From contig NC_088300.1 of assembly GCF_032854445.1 (NCBI RefSeq), forward strand, positions 45,441,682-45,501,681: a DNA stretch of 60,000 nt, written 5' to 3'. The notes beneath the pieces are model-generated. The model was not told the origin of the DNA and did not search any database. It saw nothing but the letters and a program-made list of their open reading frames with translations. The translations under genes and the position numbers were made by a program. The number at the start of each line of letters is the position of its first letter. Position 1 is the first letter of the stretch. Source of the DNA: Liolophura sinensis. Lineage: Eukaryota; Mollusca; Polyplacophora; Chitonida; Chitonidae. Below, piece by piece: positions 11,057 to 23,862 of the stretch.

Positions 11057-14000
11057 GTAAGTAATCAGATGATTTTGGTCTCCAGGGTTCATGCAATTAA
11101 CCCTGGCAACATTCTGTGCATCATGGCTTTCCACTTGAAATATGGTTTCCCGAATTGCGAACTACAGAGCATTCAATTGAGTTTGGTAGAGGAAATGCCC
11201 GAGGAGAAATAGAATCGAGGAGTAGATCGTTCTAAATGACATTATAGCTTTACAGGAAATTGCGGATCGCAACGGTTTCCGTTGTCAAGTTAAACTTCGA
11301 GAGTGCTGGCACGTGGTCAAAATTTCAGAAAGCCGCTCTAGAAACATACGTTGCATGATAGCAGCACGTTATCCAATCAGTGAAAATCATGTCTGTCCGC
11401 TCGGACACCTCTATGCATTAACTAATTTTTTGTTGGATATTATATGAACTATCCAGCTTAGTCATTGGTTTAGTTCCTGTAATTTACGGCAAACGGTTTC
11501 AGATAAATATATATGGTCTCGGCTAACTTCTACACACCATGGGGCAGGGAGATGACCTTGAGCAGTACTGTAATCATTACATAAAAAAAAACCTACATGC
11601 TACAGGGCACAGTATTGCAACCAATCTGCTGATTAAACTGGGCCTTGTAATTCATTGCTTTCCTTTAGAATGGCGACTTTCATCGGTACTGAGAATTCTT
11701 TCAGATAGATTAGATAAAGCTGGTGGCGAAATAGAGCTAACATTATGTTGTGCATGCATATGGATCGTTATGAGTGATCGTCATGCTTTCACTTTAAATC
11801 TCTCGTGTTACAACCTATTTTGATAGATATGATACATAATGAAGGTTGTTGTCTCGCAACGTTCTACTTCTCGTATTTAAATCCTCGTCCCCTGAGATTT
11901 GGCGAGATTCACGTGACCACGTGCTGAATTATTAACGAATGACGCCATTGAATTCCACGGGGATTGGCGCATTCGATTAATAAGCCCCTACAGGGAATAC
12001 GTCTATGTTTGATGCAGTGATAGCTGATAGTGTTTGTGCGAGTGTGCAATTGTCGGGAAAAAACGAAAGCGTGCTAATGACTGACAAACGTCAGCCTTGG
12101 GTCGGCAATGGAGTCCATTCGTCCTGGTTATTCATGCAGTGTACACCAGTATCCGGCTAAACCTTCATCGGACTCCAACAACGATAGTCTGCACAATGAA
12201 TAAAAGAAGGATGAAATAAATGCTATAATACTTTAATGAATTTACGACTTTATGACGTCGTCAAATTAGAATTTGATTTTAATAAAAGTGTATGGGTCTT
12301 TTTTCCTGACAAATTGGACAGTTACCTCATTACCCAAAGTTGAATATGGTTTGTCTTCATTGAAATTCCTTGAAAAAAAGTAAATAGTGTATATTTCTTA
12401 TGAGATAAAGTACACTTCGCGTTTTTGATCGAACTTCATATATCGCAGATGTTCTCCTTCTGGCTTCGAATTCTTTAATCGGGAATAATTAGTTTTGAAC
12501 CATTCTTGTGATCTTCGTGGAAATGAGAGCTGTATTAGCTCTGATGTCTCACAGAATCATCGGTTACCCGAGTAACTGTCGGTGTAATCTGTGACCAGGG
12601 GGCCGATTCCGCCGTCATCCACCAGACACTTCCTCCTCCCTACAACTTTTGGCTATATTCCGTGGTAACGCTTATGTCCTGGACCCCGGATCCTGGCACG
12701 TGTTATGCTCAGGCCGTATTCCCCGGGGTCCTTACCCCATTGTATGGTGCACATCAATGCAATTTGCAATTCTTTTATTTCCGGCCAGAGATCGTCTATT
12801 GGATTATTGAGGTCGGTGAATTCTAACGGTCCCAGATTTCCCCGGCGAAGTGTGCCTGATTAAGAGAGGACAGACATTTAGCAGGTTAACTGTGTACTCG
12901 TACGCTGTTATATATTTTCGTGCATTTTGTAAAGACTGGAGGACATAGCTAAGACACTCATTATAGTGTTTTTGTGGATGGTGCTAGGAGTATTCTACAC
13001 GATATATAAGCTTATTCACGGAATGTCAAAGGGCTATTGACAGTGAACCAGAAATTAGATGATAGACTCCCACTTCAGAGGAATCAAACACTGATGCTGA
13101 TCGTATTTCAGTGAACACCAAGCCATTGATAAATACATTCGTGTAATTATCACTTAGTGGTTATGTAAGGCTTGCGAGGAGGCGAGCGTTGTAATGGATG
13201 GCGTTGTCTGCAATTCTAACTAAAACAGCTCACATATAAGTGGTGTTTGTTCTGTCATAAAGCCCTTGTGAAGGTCAGCCAACCGTAACCCATCTCTTGT
13301 AGGAATTGTATCAATAATGGAAGCATACCTACAGAACTGAATTATTGATTAACAAATTCCGTTTTTTCCCCCCTCCGGTTTAATGTGATTTGGTCAGATT
13401 ACATGTAATATGCTTCAGCGGCAACTCTGAAACAATTTCATGTGAATGCGAAACCACGTATTCCGCGTATGGCTTTGAAGTTCATAGGTTCTGTCTGTAT
13501 GATATTACCTTAGTTCACTACACAATGATATGGATTCTGTTCACTCGGTACAACCATCCCTTTTACACACAAATGTCGTGTACGCTGAGACAAAGGGCTA
13601 TTCGCTGGCTATGTCATCTAAGGTGTCACTCTCGTTATAGACGTGAAGCTTTTGACCCAATGAAGTCGAGGCGGATGTCCCATGCTCGTCAGAAGGATTG
13701 TCATGGACATTGCGGTTATGGGACCTGTGCATGTTAGTTTCGACCGCAGATAACATATATTTATTTCAGATGGCGGAAAACATAAGGAAACAGAATGAAT
13801 CGAGTTTTAGAACGAGCTCAGAACTTATTCAACGGGCTTATTGCTGCAATAAAAAAGGCTTAAAGGTCTTTTTTGACTTTAAAAGATTCCAATCGCAAAA
13901 GGTAAATCGTGAACAATATTGTCTATATATCATGGCACCTTCTCCCTAAGGTCTGTTCCACTGCAGTCCATACACATACGTCATAGCAAATTACGGAACT

Positions 14001-14697
14001 ACAAACTGTGACAGGGGAGGTACTTGTATAATATGTCTCCTTATAGCCACAGCCTAACGAGAAGCCTAGGCGTCGTTGTTATCGCATGGGATTCGGCTTA
14101 TGCTGCCGAGAATGGCCTATTACGGGCCCGGCAACCTGCAGGAACCCGTTACTCTGGCGTGTTGTAACGTGTTGTAACACGAGTGATCTGGACCGACAAC
14201 CAGATTCTGGACCGACTAGATCACGAGGGAAATGGGATGACACGTTCACAGCAGCGTTCTCCACTTTTTCATGCCTGTTGGGACCTGTGGCCATCGTCAC
14301 GTGTCTGTCATATTTTATGCGCTTTTCCCAACTGATCGCGCTAAACAAGACGAATCGACGATCTTATGACCAGTATCTCCACATAAAAAACACTAGTCGA
14401 TACATTATTCATATTTAAATTTCAGACTTTAATAGAAAATCCTTTTCGCTGCTTGCTAACGATGTCAACTGTTAATAGGCCGGTGCTGAATATGAAACAT
14501 CAAGTCGTTCTTAAAAGAAGTTGAAATTGTATGTACTTTCTTTCAATTATTTTACCATGGGTGATTTTGTATTGTATTCACCAAGACGTGGCCCTTTTCC
14601 AATGTTTCCACGTTATTAAATGTGATAAAAACACAGCATTATGAGTACTTCTAGACTAGAGACATCAAATGATTTGCGGTTTAAATTACTGCATTGT
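11057..14697. other. Non-coding; intronic if the distal first exon is used
   Basis: Contains the weak candidate exon at 13770 and unrecognised readings of 83-115 residues. 12540-12870 is a GC-richer block with many distinct short motifs, the sort of stretch that could be conserved non-coding DNA. Confidence 0.5.
13770..13901 (+). CDS. Weak candidate internal exon, no recognisable product
   Basis: Seen: ATATTTATTTCAG directly before an ATG at 13770, 44 open codons (MAENIRKQNESS onward, ending KRFQSQK), and a donor-like AAAAG then GTAAAT at 13902. I recognise no family. It cannot join in frame from the distal exon at 10968: in that phase the frame stops within a few codons. AT-rich intergenic DNA yields such acceptor-ORF-donor triplets by chance, so this is offered only as a candidate. 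Confidence 0.12.
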
Positions 14698-14890
14698 GTT
14701 TACCTAATTCTGCTTAATACATTGTGGTGGGGGGTGGGGTGGGGGTAAGTTGCTACTATATGTACACATTTATACGAACATTTCAAATAAAACTGAGCCA
14801 AATTTTCACCGGTTACGTGTGACCATTTCACAATAGGCCTAATACCACACTGTCACCGCTGCTCTGGTTTTACTGTCTATATTCTTCTCT
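14698..14890 (+). repeat. Unnamed dispersed repeat, copy 2
   Basis: TTTACCTAATTCTGCTTAAT, then GGGGGTAAGTTGCTACTATA and the core GCTGCTCTGGTTTTACTG line up with copy 1. It includes a G-run cluster (14729-14745) with some potential to form a G-quadruplex. Confidence 0.45.
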
Positions 14891-17544
14891 TTTATAATGC
14901 CTGGAGTTCATTTCATGTCGTTTGGGTTTTCGTATCCATACTATGAAACGGTGTCATACTGAAGTCCTGTCTGTCACAGTGATCTCAGTGTCACGCCATG
15001 TTGGCGAAATATTTGATTTTGCCCCCTCCCCCCCCCCCTTCCCTCCAAGATCTTGGTTTCTACGTTTGCCAAACATACGGAATGAGGAACATCTTTACCC
15101 AAGATTTCATATATACAAAAAAATCTTTTGACTGATCAGAGGATAAAGAATAAATCGTGTGCCAGACCATTCCAAGTTTTTTTGTTTTGTTAGGTGTGGG
15201 ATGAACTTTCCTTCATGGACGAAATAGGCCGGGTGGCGTTAAAGAGTAATTAGTCATGATAAAACTGGCTACCTACATTATTTAGTCACGACAAAATCAG
15301 CCGTTACTGTGACATTCATGTACAATAAAATCAGCATTAACTGTGTTATGTGTTATGCAGTTACGACATACTCGGCTAATGCCACGTCAGTTTATCCAGT
15401 AACGAAAAAAAAATGACACACATGTGTAGACCTTGATTAACGTTAACTATATATCTTGAACTCTTCGATTTGTGTTTCCTAACAATATAATAAACTGTTG
15501 AATTAGATTTTTTTTTTTTTTTTTTTTTTTTTGATTGGTGTTTTACGCCGTACTCAAGAATATTTCACTTATACGACGGCGGCCAGCATTATGGTGGGTG
15601 GAAACCGGGCAGAGCCCGGCGGAAACCCACGACCATCCGCAGGTTGCTGGCAGACCTTCCCACGTACGGCCGGAGAGGAAGCCAGCATGAGCTGGTCTTG
15701 AACTCACACCGACCGCATTGGTGAGAGGCTTCTGGGTCACTACGCTGCCCTAGCGCGCTAACCGACTGAGCCACGGAGGCCCCTGAATTAGATAACAGGT
15801 TGAACAAAATCACGGAACTGTCTGTGTACAGTGTAAGTGAAGGATACAGCTAAGTGTGTTAAGGAAGATCACGTATAATCTCCATCCTTACTTCCGGTTT
15901 TGTCTAGACGTCATGATGGCTGATTTCGTTGGCATGGGTGCTTCGTAACAAGCTCACATGACGGGTGACCGAAATATATTTAATTCGGTCTCTCTGAGGA
16001 AACAGCATTAATTGACAGCTTGGTACATTTTATGACGGCTTTGTTCGGAATCCTACATTAGAGATTTGGTTAATAATCTGAATACAAAATTATGCATACA
16101 TTTTCTCTGGATTTACCTCAGTTCGGTGTCGCGTGGCCTCCCATGGGTCAATCCGTATAGCCTAAGCCACAGCGGCCAGAGGCCAATACAGCGGCGACGA
16201 GTGCCAAAATCACTTAATCTACTATTTCATCACAGCCGATACATTTTGCCTAAGTACCAATTTCTCTCGATTGTATTTGCATGTGTGATAACGTTAATGT
16301 AATGACATATTTTACAGACTGTCAAGTTTTGCGGTCTGAGGTTTTCTCGGGAGAATTCCCGTTATTGCAATCCTTTCTGACAGTACACATCCGCAGTGTT
16401 ACTCATTTAGGTCAATTCTGCGTGAGTTGTGTATAGGCCGAATCGTTACACATTTACTTGTACACACGTGGTAAAAATTGCCATTGTATTATTCAACGGG
16501 AATATTAATTTCTAGTTTTTCTGTGTTATACTTGATTGGAATATAATTCGTCAGCTTGGTCTATATAGATTAAATATTTACCTAGTTTTGAGTTGTAGAT
16601 GAACGGGTCATTTTCTTAATAAATTAATATCAGGCTTTGACAGTTCCAGGTCAATGCACCTGTGAAATAAATTTATCTTTTTCTTTTAACGTCTAACCTT
16701 GAATTTTTATCTTTAAGGGTAGTTCTAGCTACATGTGAATTTTATATCCAACTTGCTACAGTAAATAAATCGACAGAATTTAGTTAGAATTGATATTAAA
16801 ATATTTAAATGTTTAGCAAAACGAAACAATTAGTACATGTGAGATGGTCGTTATTCTTAATATAACCATTGTTGAATTCATACAAATATTGCAGTTTAGC
16901 TCCATGTAAATATACAAATTAATATATCTCGGATACTTAAAGATGCATTAAACCTAATTATTACGGAGGACGAAACCCACGCTCATAATATGATTAGAAT
17001 TTTGAATTATTTTCGATTGAAATGAAAATTTCGTAAGACATGTGAACCTGCTTGATAAAAATAAGCATAACCGTCTTTAAGGAGATTTTGAAATGTATTT
17101 GCTAATCACCCTGTTAGGAAAATGATTTTGGTTTAACGATGCTTTCAACCAATCAAAATGTAGAGAGCGGGTATATTAAGAGTGTGTGTATGAGCATGTA
17201 TTTCGACCTAGGCAACATATTGCCTCAAAAACAAATTTATAGCATTCTGCTCGAGCGTTATATGTTGACACATATGCATAATGAACAAACAGAATCATGT
17301 ATTGAGCATTCTCTATGATAACATACATGTGCAGAAAATACAGTATACATTGTTTTTCCCGGATATATATTAAAGTGAAGAATGAAACGGACTAGGTCGT
17401 TAATAAACTCATGGAGCATATGCACATGCGCAATGGCATATTCAACTAAATTAATATAACTAATTTTGACAAAATGAACTACAAAGGTTAATTCGTTAGC
17501 TGAGGAAATTCAGTCCGTTTCTCCCTGGCTCCTGTTTCGAGCGT
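14891..17544. other. Non-coding flank of the full-length SINE
   Basis: Apart from the SINE at 15509-15783 and a C-run at about 15026-15040, nothing is recognised. 16500-17450 is strongly AT-rich. Confidence 0.55.
15509..15783 (-). mobile_element. SINE (tRNA-derived, MetaSINE-like), full-length copy
   Basis: A complete minus-strand copy of about 275 bp. The head near 15700-15780 reads, on its own strand, GCCTCCGTGGCTCAGTTGG (A-box region) and GAGTTCAAGACCAG (degenerate B box). The conserved body and a run of more than 20 T at 15509 (the poly-A tail) follow. A 10-bp target-site duplication TGAATTAGAT lies at 15499-15508 and 15784-15793. It is the best reference copy in the window. It is not a functional tRNA gene. 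Confidence 0.92.
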
Positions 17545-17612
17545 GTCCACGATATGCATAAAAAATTGCCGATGTGGCGTTAAGCCATAATCATTTATTC
17601 ATTCATTCAATT
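17545..17612 (+). mobile_element. 3' end of a different retroposon (GGCGTTAAGCC type)
   Basis: GATGTGGCGTTAAGCCATAA followed by (TCATTCATTC)-like repeats is a retroposon-style 3' end, distinct from the common SINE tail but of similar design. The upstream extent is unclear, so only the end is called. Confidence 0.45.
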
Positions 17613-18428
17613 CGTCCAACATCAAGAATGTTATGTATGAGGCGATATGAAGACAGATCTTTATGAATTAAAATGACTTTAGTCCTGCGCAAGGCATTCT
17701 GTTGAAAGAGAGCTGTATAACATGAGCAAATCAGCATGGCCGCGACATTCCGCAAAAGTTAATGTCGTGTTGCACTCAGGTCCGGCCTTAGCTGAATGGC
17801 CCGTGTTAAAACATACAGGAAGTCAACCTTTTTACCAACCAGCCGAACAACAGATTGACAGATCGGCTTACACACAGAGCTGTTTGTCGCTGCTAAAATC
17901 TATTTTGACAAGAAGCAATATAATGACTGTATCATTTTTAAATTTTGCTTATATGATTATGATTACTTGCCGTTTGTATCACTTCATCTTAACATCAGTA
18001 TATATTCGTTTTCTCGGTTATTTTGAGATGTGTACAGGATATTGAAAAGGGAATGCCAGGAGGTTAGTCAATGCCTAGAAAAGTGTGGCTGTTTCCTATA
18101 TGGGTTCTGCTTGTTTTTGAACAGCATTGCAATCATATCAGAAATTAATCTTAAATTAATGTATAAAATAGATTTTTTGAGGAAATGAATGGCCAACCAA
18201 GTTTTAATTACTCACTTTATTTTAAACCTTGTTGTTATGTTTTATATTTTATGAATATTAAATTTGTTTCATGTCGTTGGTAAATATATAGTTTTTCTTG
18301 CCTATAAAAGTGCGGTTCTGCTCTTGTAATGAACTAATGGTTTTATATACAAGACGTAAATTTAATTTGTCAAGTCCGAAAAACCGAGATAAAGCTATAT
18401 ATAAAAAATAAATTCATAAGGTCAGTAT

Positions 18429-18577
18429 TTATTTATTTATTTGATTGATGTTTTACGCCTTACTCAAGAATATTTCCCTTATACGACGGCGGCCAGCATT
18501 GTGGTGAGAGGAAACCGGGCACATCCCGCGGGAAACCCACGGCCATCCGCACGTTGCTGCAAGACCTTCTCACAAAC
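18429..18577 (-). mobile_element. SINE (tRNA-derived), 5'-truncated copy
   Basis: Minus-strand 3' portion starting with an (ATTT)n tail and the box around 18465-18495. It ends in the body near CAAGACCTTCTCACA, so the head is absent. Flanking TAAGGTCAGTAT (18417-18428) and TAAGGTCAATAT (18578-18589) form a 12-bp target-site duplication with one later change. Confidence 0.85.
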
Positions 18578-18589
18578 TAAGGTCAATAT

Positions 18590-21279
18590 GGTATTTCTGA
18601 CAAATATACACTACTAGGTTTACTATCAGATTATTTGTGCATGGACAGTGCTCATGGTTATGTTATATGCGATTTTAAATACTATTACACACACGGCATA
18701 TACTAACTACTCTGAAGTGGGTTTCATGGTAAAATAAGTTTTTCAAATGTGTATTTCAGTGTTAATAAAAATATTGTCAAGATGTGTGTTTTTGTTTCTA
18801 ACTTTTATGTCATTATTTATATGTTATATAATATTAATATACAGGCTATAATCTGTAGACCTGTCAAAACGTAAACACTGAAGAATTCTGTTGATGACAA
18901 TTGTGTATGTGTATGTATGGATTGCGTTCATTTATTCATACGCCTCTGTAGTTGTTAATACATCGTCACTATATAAATGAGTTCGTCCGACAACGTAATT
19001 CATTATTAACGTCAAAAGAAATTCTATAATCTGAATGTTCTTACCTTTGCCATTTCTATATATGCAAAGAGCAACATTTACTAAGCAAAAGTCTCATTTA
19101 TCAGGTCTACATACGCATAGAAACTAATAAATAATAATCGCCCTTGACCATTCATATTCTGTGCAGCCAAATATAGAATCTTTTCGACATAAAATGTTGT
19201 ATTTATTTCGACAGAAAACGTGCGATTGTGAAATACAGTGATGAGTGATTATAAGGCTTGTACAGAAATTTGTTCACCCCACAACTACAGACGTGTTTAA
19301 TATGCGTGTACATTCACATCCACAGCCTGTAAACAAGCAGTTATGTTTTATGACACACTATCAACCAACGGCATGCACTATGAACCAAATCGAATGAATT
19401 TTCGGTTGTGAGATGGAACATAAACAGAGACCCTTATATTTGGATTTCCTCTCTCTTTCTCCCTCAAACACATGTTGTTAAGTATAAGTTTTACAGTTTT
19501 TTCAAGGCATTGCATGTAAAGTTTTCAAGGCAATTTAAATACATTTAATGTTATCATTAATAATATTTTCTAATATAATTTCTAATATATAATCTAATAT
19601 AAATCGGTTCTAAATAATTTTCCTAATGTCAGAAATAATTATCTCGATGCCAGAGTTTAGTTTTCTAGGTGTCTGACATATCTGATATCTCGTAGGAATT
19701 ATATTTTAATTGCTGTAGCTTTCCTTATCATTTTCGATATTCCTCAGTGCAAATCAAGTGTTGTAAATTTTTGTTGTTCTCGCTTGTAAATAAATATAGA
19801 CGGCGTGTAGACTACTCAAGAATTCACGTATAGGAATCCTGATGGCCTAACAGTTTGTGTTTAGCACGGCCCACAGTTAGGGTGTAGGCAGCCGTGTGAC
19901 ATTTCAGGTAACAAGCCGTCATCTTGCCTTAAGTCTTATGCAAATTGTCTGTTTAGCAGCTAGCTTCTAAAGTGATGCAGGTAAGCGGCATGTGGTTGTC
20001 TAGGCTTACTTCGGGGTCCCTCTTGAGAGGTAAGTAGAGAAACGGCCCGAAGGAGGACGAGAGGCACGAGGACAAAGGTGTATCAGATGACGATCGTCGG
20101 TACTCTGTGCGATTTCGCGGATAAACGTCGGATAATGTATGTGTAAAGCAGCTGCATTGTAATAAGCCGTATTGATTCCTCATTCAGTCTGCCTCGCACC
20201 CATTACATGTCGACGTAAGTGAACTCAGATCGCTTCCTTCCCGCGACAAAGAACCCTCCAACCCGCTCGAGTTGCTTCCAGAAAAATACGCCGTGCGGCT
20301 TAAAACCCTAGATAGCAATATTTTGACATTTGACGGATTTCATTAACGTTCTCAGAGTGTAAGTGCCAATCAAATATGTTGTCTCTAATCGACTCTGCGC
20401 AGAGCCGGGCTAATGGCGGCGTTATGGCTTGTTCGGCAAGCCGTGCTTTCCGCATTAGACCTGCAATTAAAGCGGGAAAGCAAACTGGCATCTGCTGGAG
20501 CACGTACAGGCTGACCAGCCGGGAAACGAGCACTGAGGACAGCAATAACACTGGGCTGCGCGGTATAGTCAGCTCCCCGAACACGGATAGTCGGCCTAAT
20601 AAAATTTCTTTATTTAATAGAAACACTCCCAAAGGGCGACAATTGTGGGGTGGAAATGAGCGGTCTTATTTACCACATTACACGCGTCGTTCCTGTTATG
20701 GAGGAAGGGGATGACACGCCGGGTGTAGGCTGGGTTCTGATTGCGGGATGACACGCTCTCTCTGCGCGCTCTCCGTACGATGATTAGTTTGTGTTTCTAA
20801 TTAACACGGGAATATCCGTCCCCCACATAACTCTGTCACAACAGCGGTCAGCTCATCAGTAGACTCGACGAATACGGCAGATAAACCCGACGTTAGCTTA
20901 TCAACGCAAATCACTGGCTTGCCACAAATAAATTGCTTGTGAACATTAATAGTTTCACGAGGTACTTCGGTGAAGTCTAAAGTGTCCGAGTCACGTAATT
21001 CCGCCGAAGTCGAGACTGTTTATTACATCTCTCACCCCTACCCCCTCTGTGGTCTGTAGTAATCCACCTGTTGTCTACCCTAAGGTACTTCTGTTCCGCT
21101 CACATCCCCGTGCTGTAATTGGCTACACCTCCCTACATGCCCCCCGAACGCCACATCTGTGTGGCATCCTACGCCTCTGTGCTGAGCCATTTCTGCCCTC
21201 TTCATCTCTACTCCCTCCCCTTTTTTATTGTCTTCGACTCGTCAACTAACTTACTTTGGCTTTCTCCCTTGTTCAGCCA
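18590..21279. other. Non-coding; AT-rich then GC-richer
   Basis: 18590-19800 is AT-rich. 19900-20800 is GC-richer, with open readings of 110 and 112 residues on opposite strands over the same 20300-20714 DNA. Neither resembles a known protein. Confidence 0.5.
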
Positions 21280-21960
21280 TATTTCTTTTTGTTCTAATCC
21301 ACTTAAACATCTCTCTGTTACACCTCATTCCCTCCCGTCCTCTTAGCCATCCCTTTGCTTCACATCATTCACTCTACTCTAGCATTCTCTCTGCGACACC
21401 CGATTCCCTGTAGCCCTCTCTTTGCTAGACCTAATTCCCTCTGTACACGAGACATCTCTATGCTACACCTGATTCCCACTAGCTTTCTCGTTGCTACGAC
21501 TAATTCTTACTTCTGTAGCCATCTCTTTGGTACACCTCATTCCCTATACTCTAGCCTTCTCTTTGCCACACCTAATTCCATCTTTACTCTAGCCATCTCT
21601 TTGCTACACCTGATTCTACTCTAATCTTCTCTTTGCTTCACATAATTCCCTCTACTCTAGCCATCTCTTTGCTACACCTGATTCTACTCTAACCTTCTCT
21701 TTGCTTCACATAATTCCCTCTACTCTAGCCATCTCTTTGCTACACCTGATTCTACTCTAACCTTCTCTTTGCTTCACATAATTCCCTCTACTCTAGCCAT
21801 CTCTTTGCTACACCTGATTCTACTCTAACCTTCTCTTTGAATCACATAATTCCCTCTACTCTAGCCATGTCTTTACTGAATCCAATTCCTTCTACTCTAG
21901 CCTTCTTTTTGCTATACCTGATTCACTCTTCTCTAGTCATCTCTTTGCTACTCACTATTC
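21280..21960 (+). repeat. Pyrimidine-rich tandem array, 68-bp unit (dimer of about 32 and 36 bp)
   Basis: TTGCTACACCTGATTC recurs at 21601, 21669, 21737 and 21805, exactly 68 bp apart. Each unit holds two related halves, one with TTGCTACACCTGATTC and one with TTGCTTCACATAATTC. Older, more varied half-units extend left to about 21280. The strand is strongly C+T-rich from about 21040. Open readings of 61-89 residues here result from the composition. Confidence 0.9.
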
Positions 21961-21961
21961 C

Positions 21962-22260
21962 ATCTCGAAAGTGGCCGACCTGGGCCTGATCGGGTCATAC
22001 CAAAGAATTTAAAATTGGTACTTATTGCTGTCTGGCTTGGTACTTTGCAGTGAAAGGTCAGACCAAGGAAACAGAACTGGTTGGCTAAGTGTCCGTATAA
22101 TGTGACTGGATTGGGTATCATGTCTGGTGTCTGCTGCGTGACACTCCAGTGGCGGCAGCACTTTTGACGCATATGTAACGGTACACACACCTACACACGG
22201 CTCCTCGTCGTCATATGACTGAAAGATTGTTATGTATGACGTAAAACCCTAAGCCTTCAA
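21962..22260 (+). mobile_element. Second SINE family, 5'-truncated copy
   Basis: Plus-strand element with a TTAAAATTGGTACTTATTGC block, GGTTGGCTAAGTGTCCGTAT, AATGTGACTGGATTGGGTAT, CATGTCTGGTGTCTGCTGCG, a GCAGCAC block, and TATGTATGACGTAAAACCCT at the 3' end. The same ordered blocks recur on the minus strand at 29276-29607 and 34930-35150. The remnant at 21962-21990 resembles the end of a tRNA-like head. It interrupts the pyrimidine-rich array on its right side. Confidence 0.7.
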
Positions 22261-23807
22261 TCATTCCCAGTCCACCAGTTTGCTGTACGTATTTTTCCGA
22301 TGTACATTGACGCACTTGTATGCTATGTTCCTGTATATTTATTATATGTGTTCTCCCCTCGTATTCTTTCCACTGTGTGCTGACACACTTTTTTCCTACT
22401 GGTCCCTTCCTTGATCTCCTTCTGTGAGAGCACAATATCTACCTCCCAAGAGCATGTTTGTTTGTTTGTCCCCAACCGTTGAACTCCTTTCTCCTTATTA
22501 TCAGTATTGATCGATTATATATATAAAAACCCCCCAAAAAAACAATTCAAACATCATGCCCCTTCCTTGTGTTTTTGCGTGATTTGTGAAATATCATTAA
22601 TTTTCTGTATTGCAGATTCGTCTATTAACTCACAGTCAAGCACAGACAATAATTTTAGTCTCGAGTAGAAGTGATTTTTTCTTTCTTTCCATTTTTCTAC
22701 CTTTGAATATCAAAAGTCATAAGTTGTTGTTCGCCTTGTTCTCACACAAACTCCATATCACTATAGGAACGAGATTGCTATAAGGACTGAGAAGTTCTAT
22801 TAAGTTAGAAGCAGGCAAATATTCGTTAGGAGAAAATCCTTCCTGTGTATGAGTGGTCAGTTTTCTTGCATGTACTGACTTCCCTCATTGCTTACGTCCT
22901 CATTACGTATTCCGTGTTTAGTTATCGGACCGCCTTCACATCAATGTTCGTAATGGCCTGTAGGAAATAGAAAAAGAAAATGGATGGCCGACCGGTGAGA
23001 CTTGAATACTTGATTTTCTCATTTTCTCATTATTGTCGGGAGTTGGAGATTCAATTGAGAGCCTTTAAGCGACCGGGATACAATCCAGCCGGCCGGCCTG
23101 TCGAGGGGCATTTCGCCGTTTGAGGTGTCAAAACATTTCAGCAAAGAACTCACTCAGAGATAGAAAAATCAAAGTTTAATCATTTTGCCTGACGTGCTAT
23201 GCACGCTACACCACTCCGAGGTGATAGACTGTGAAATGGTGCCGTTCACATCATGTCGTTTCTGCGGAGCGTCCAGCTTCGGAGAGAAGCCTCCCAGATT
23301 CCTCTGTGCATTCATCATTTACCAGTGGACAGGTTCTCTTAGAGATGGGCACATCGGTCAGATAACGGCACTCTGCCAGGTCATTGGAAGCCCTTAATTC
23401 TCTGCATGTCTTCCCTGCCTACATCTGTCACCGGTCACAATCGCCAGTACATGGTTAACGCGGAGGATCGTCACAGTATACATAGCGTGGAGGCGGGGGA
23501 GTCTATACCTCAGTCTCCAGAGATAACGCATGTAGCGCTTTTAATAGCTTTCAAACAAGGACAGACTTAGAAATCACGATCGTTTATATCAGATATTTTC
23601 CTCATGACATGATGCGATTAAAGTTCTTATCAGTTTCGTTCTGTTAGCGGATTCACTCTTTAATCAAATCAAGAAAGATTACTTTTTTCTCTTATCTGTA
23701 AGACGCGAGGAGAAATTCATGGATATGAAGAGAGTTTCGAAAAACAAATCCCCAGTTTCATGCCACTTTTTTTATTATTCATTTATTATTATTATAATTA
23801 TTATTAT
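22261..23807. other. Non-coding, no gene seen
   Basis: Includes an A/C homopolymer patch near 22520 and no exon-like segment. The reading at 23185-23397 is unrecognised. Confidence 0.55.
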
Positions 23808-23862
23808 CAGTGAAATATTCTCGAGGTCGGCGTAAAACACCAATCCAATAAATAAATAAATG
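23808..23862 (+). mobile_element. SINE 3'-end fragment
   Basis: Plus-strand AGTGAAATATTCTCGAGG then CGGCGTAAAACACCAATC and an (AATA)n tail. Only the last 55 bases of the common SINE remain. It is preceded by a (TTA)n-rich tract at 23771-23807. Confidence 0.8.

Noticed and set aside
15700-15783. tRNA gene on the minus strand
   Set aside because: The A-box and B-box-like text belongs to a SINE head repeated at 24617 and 48306; the cloverleaf is not maintained.
20300-20714. Open readings of 110 and 112 residues on opposite strands
   Set aside because: They overlap each other, lie in GC-richer DNA where stops are rarer, show no family motif and have no splice or start context.
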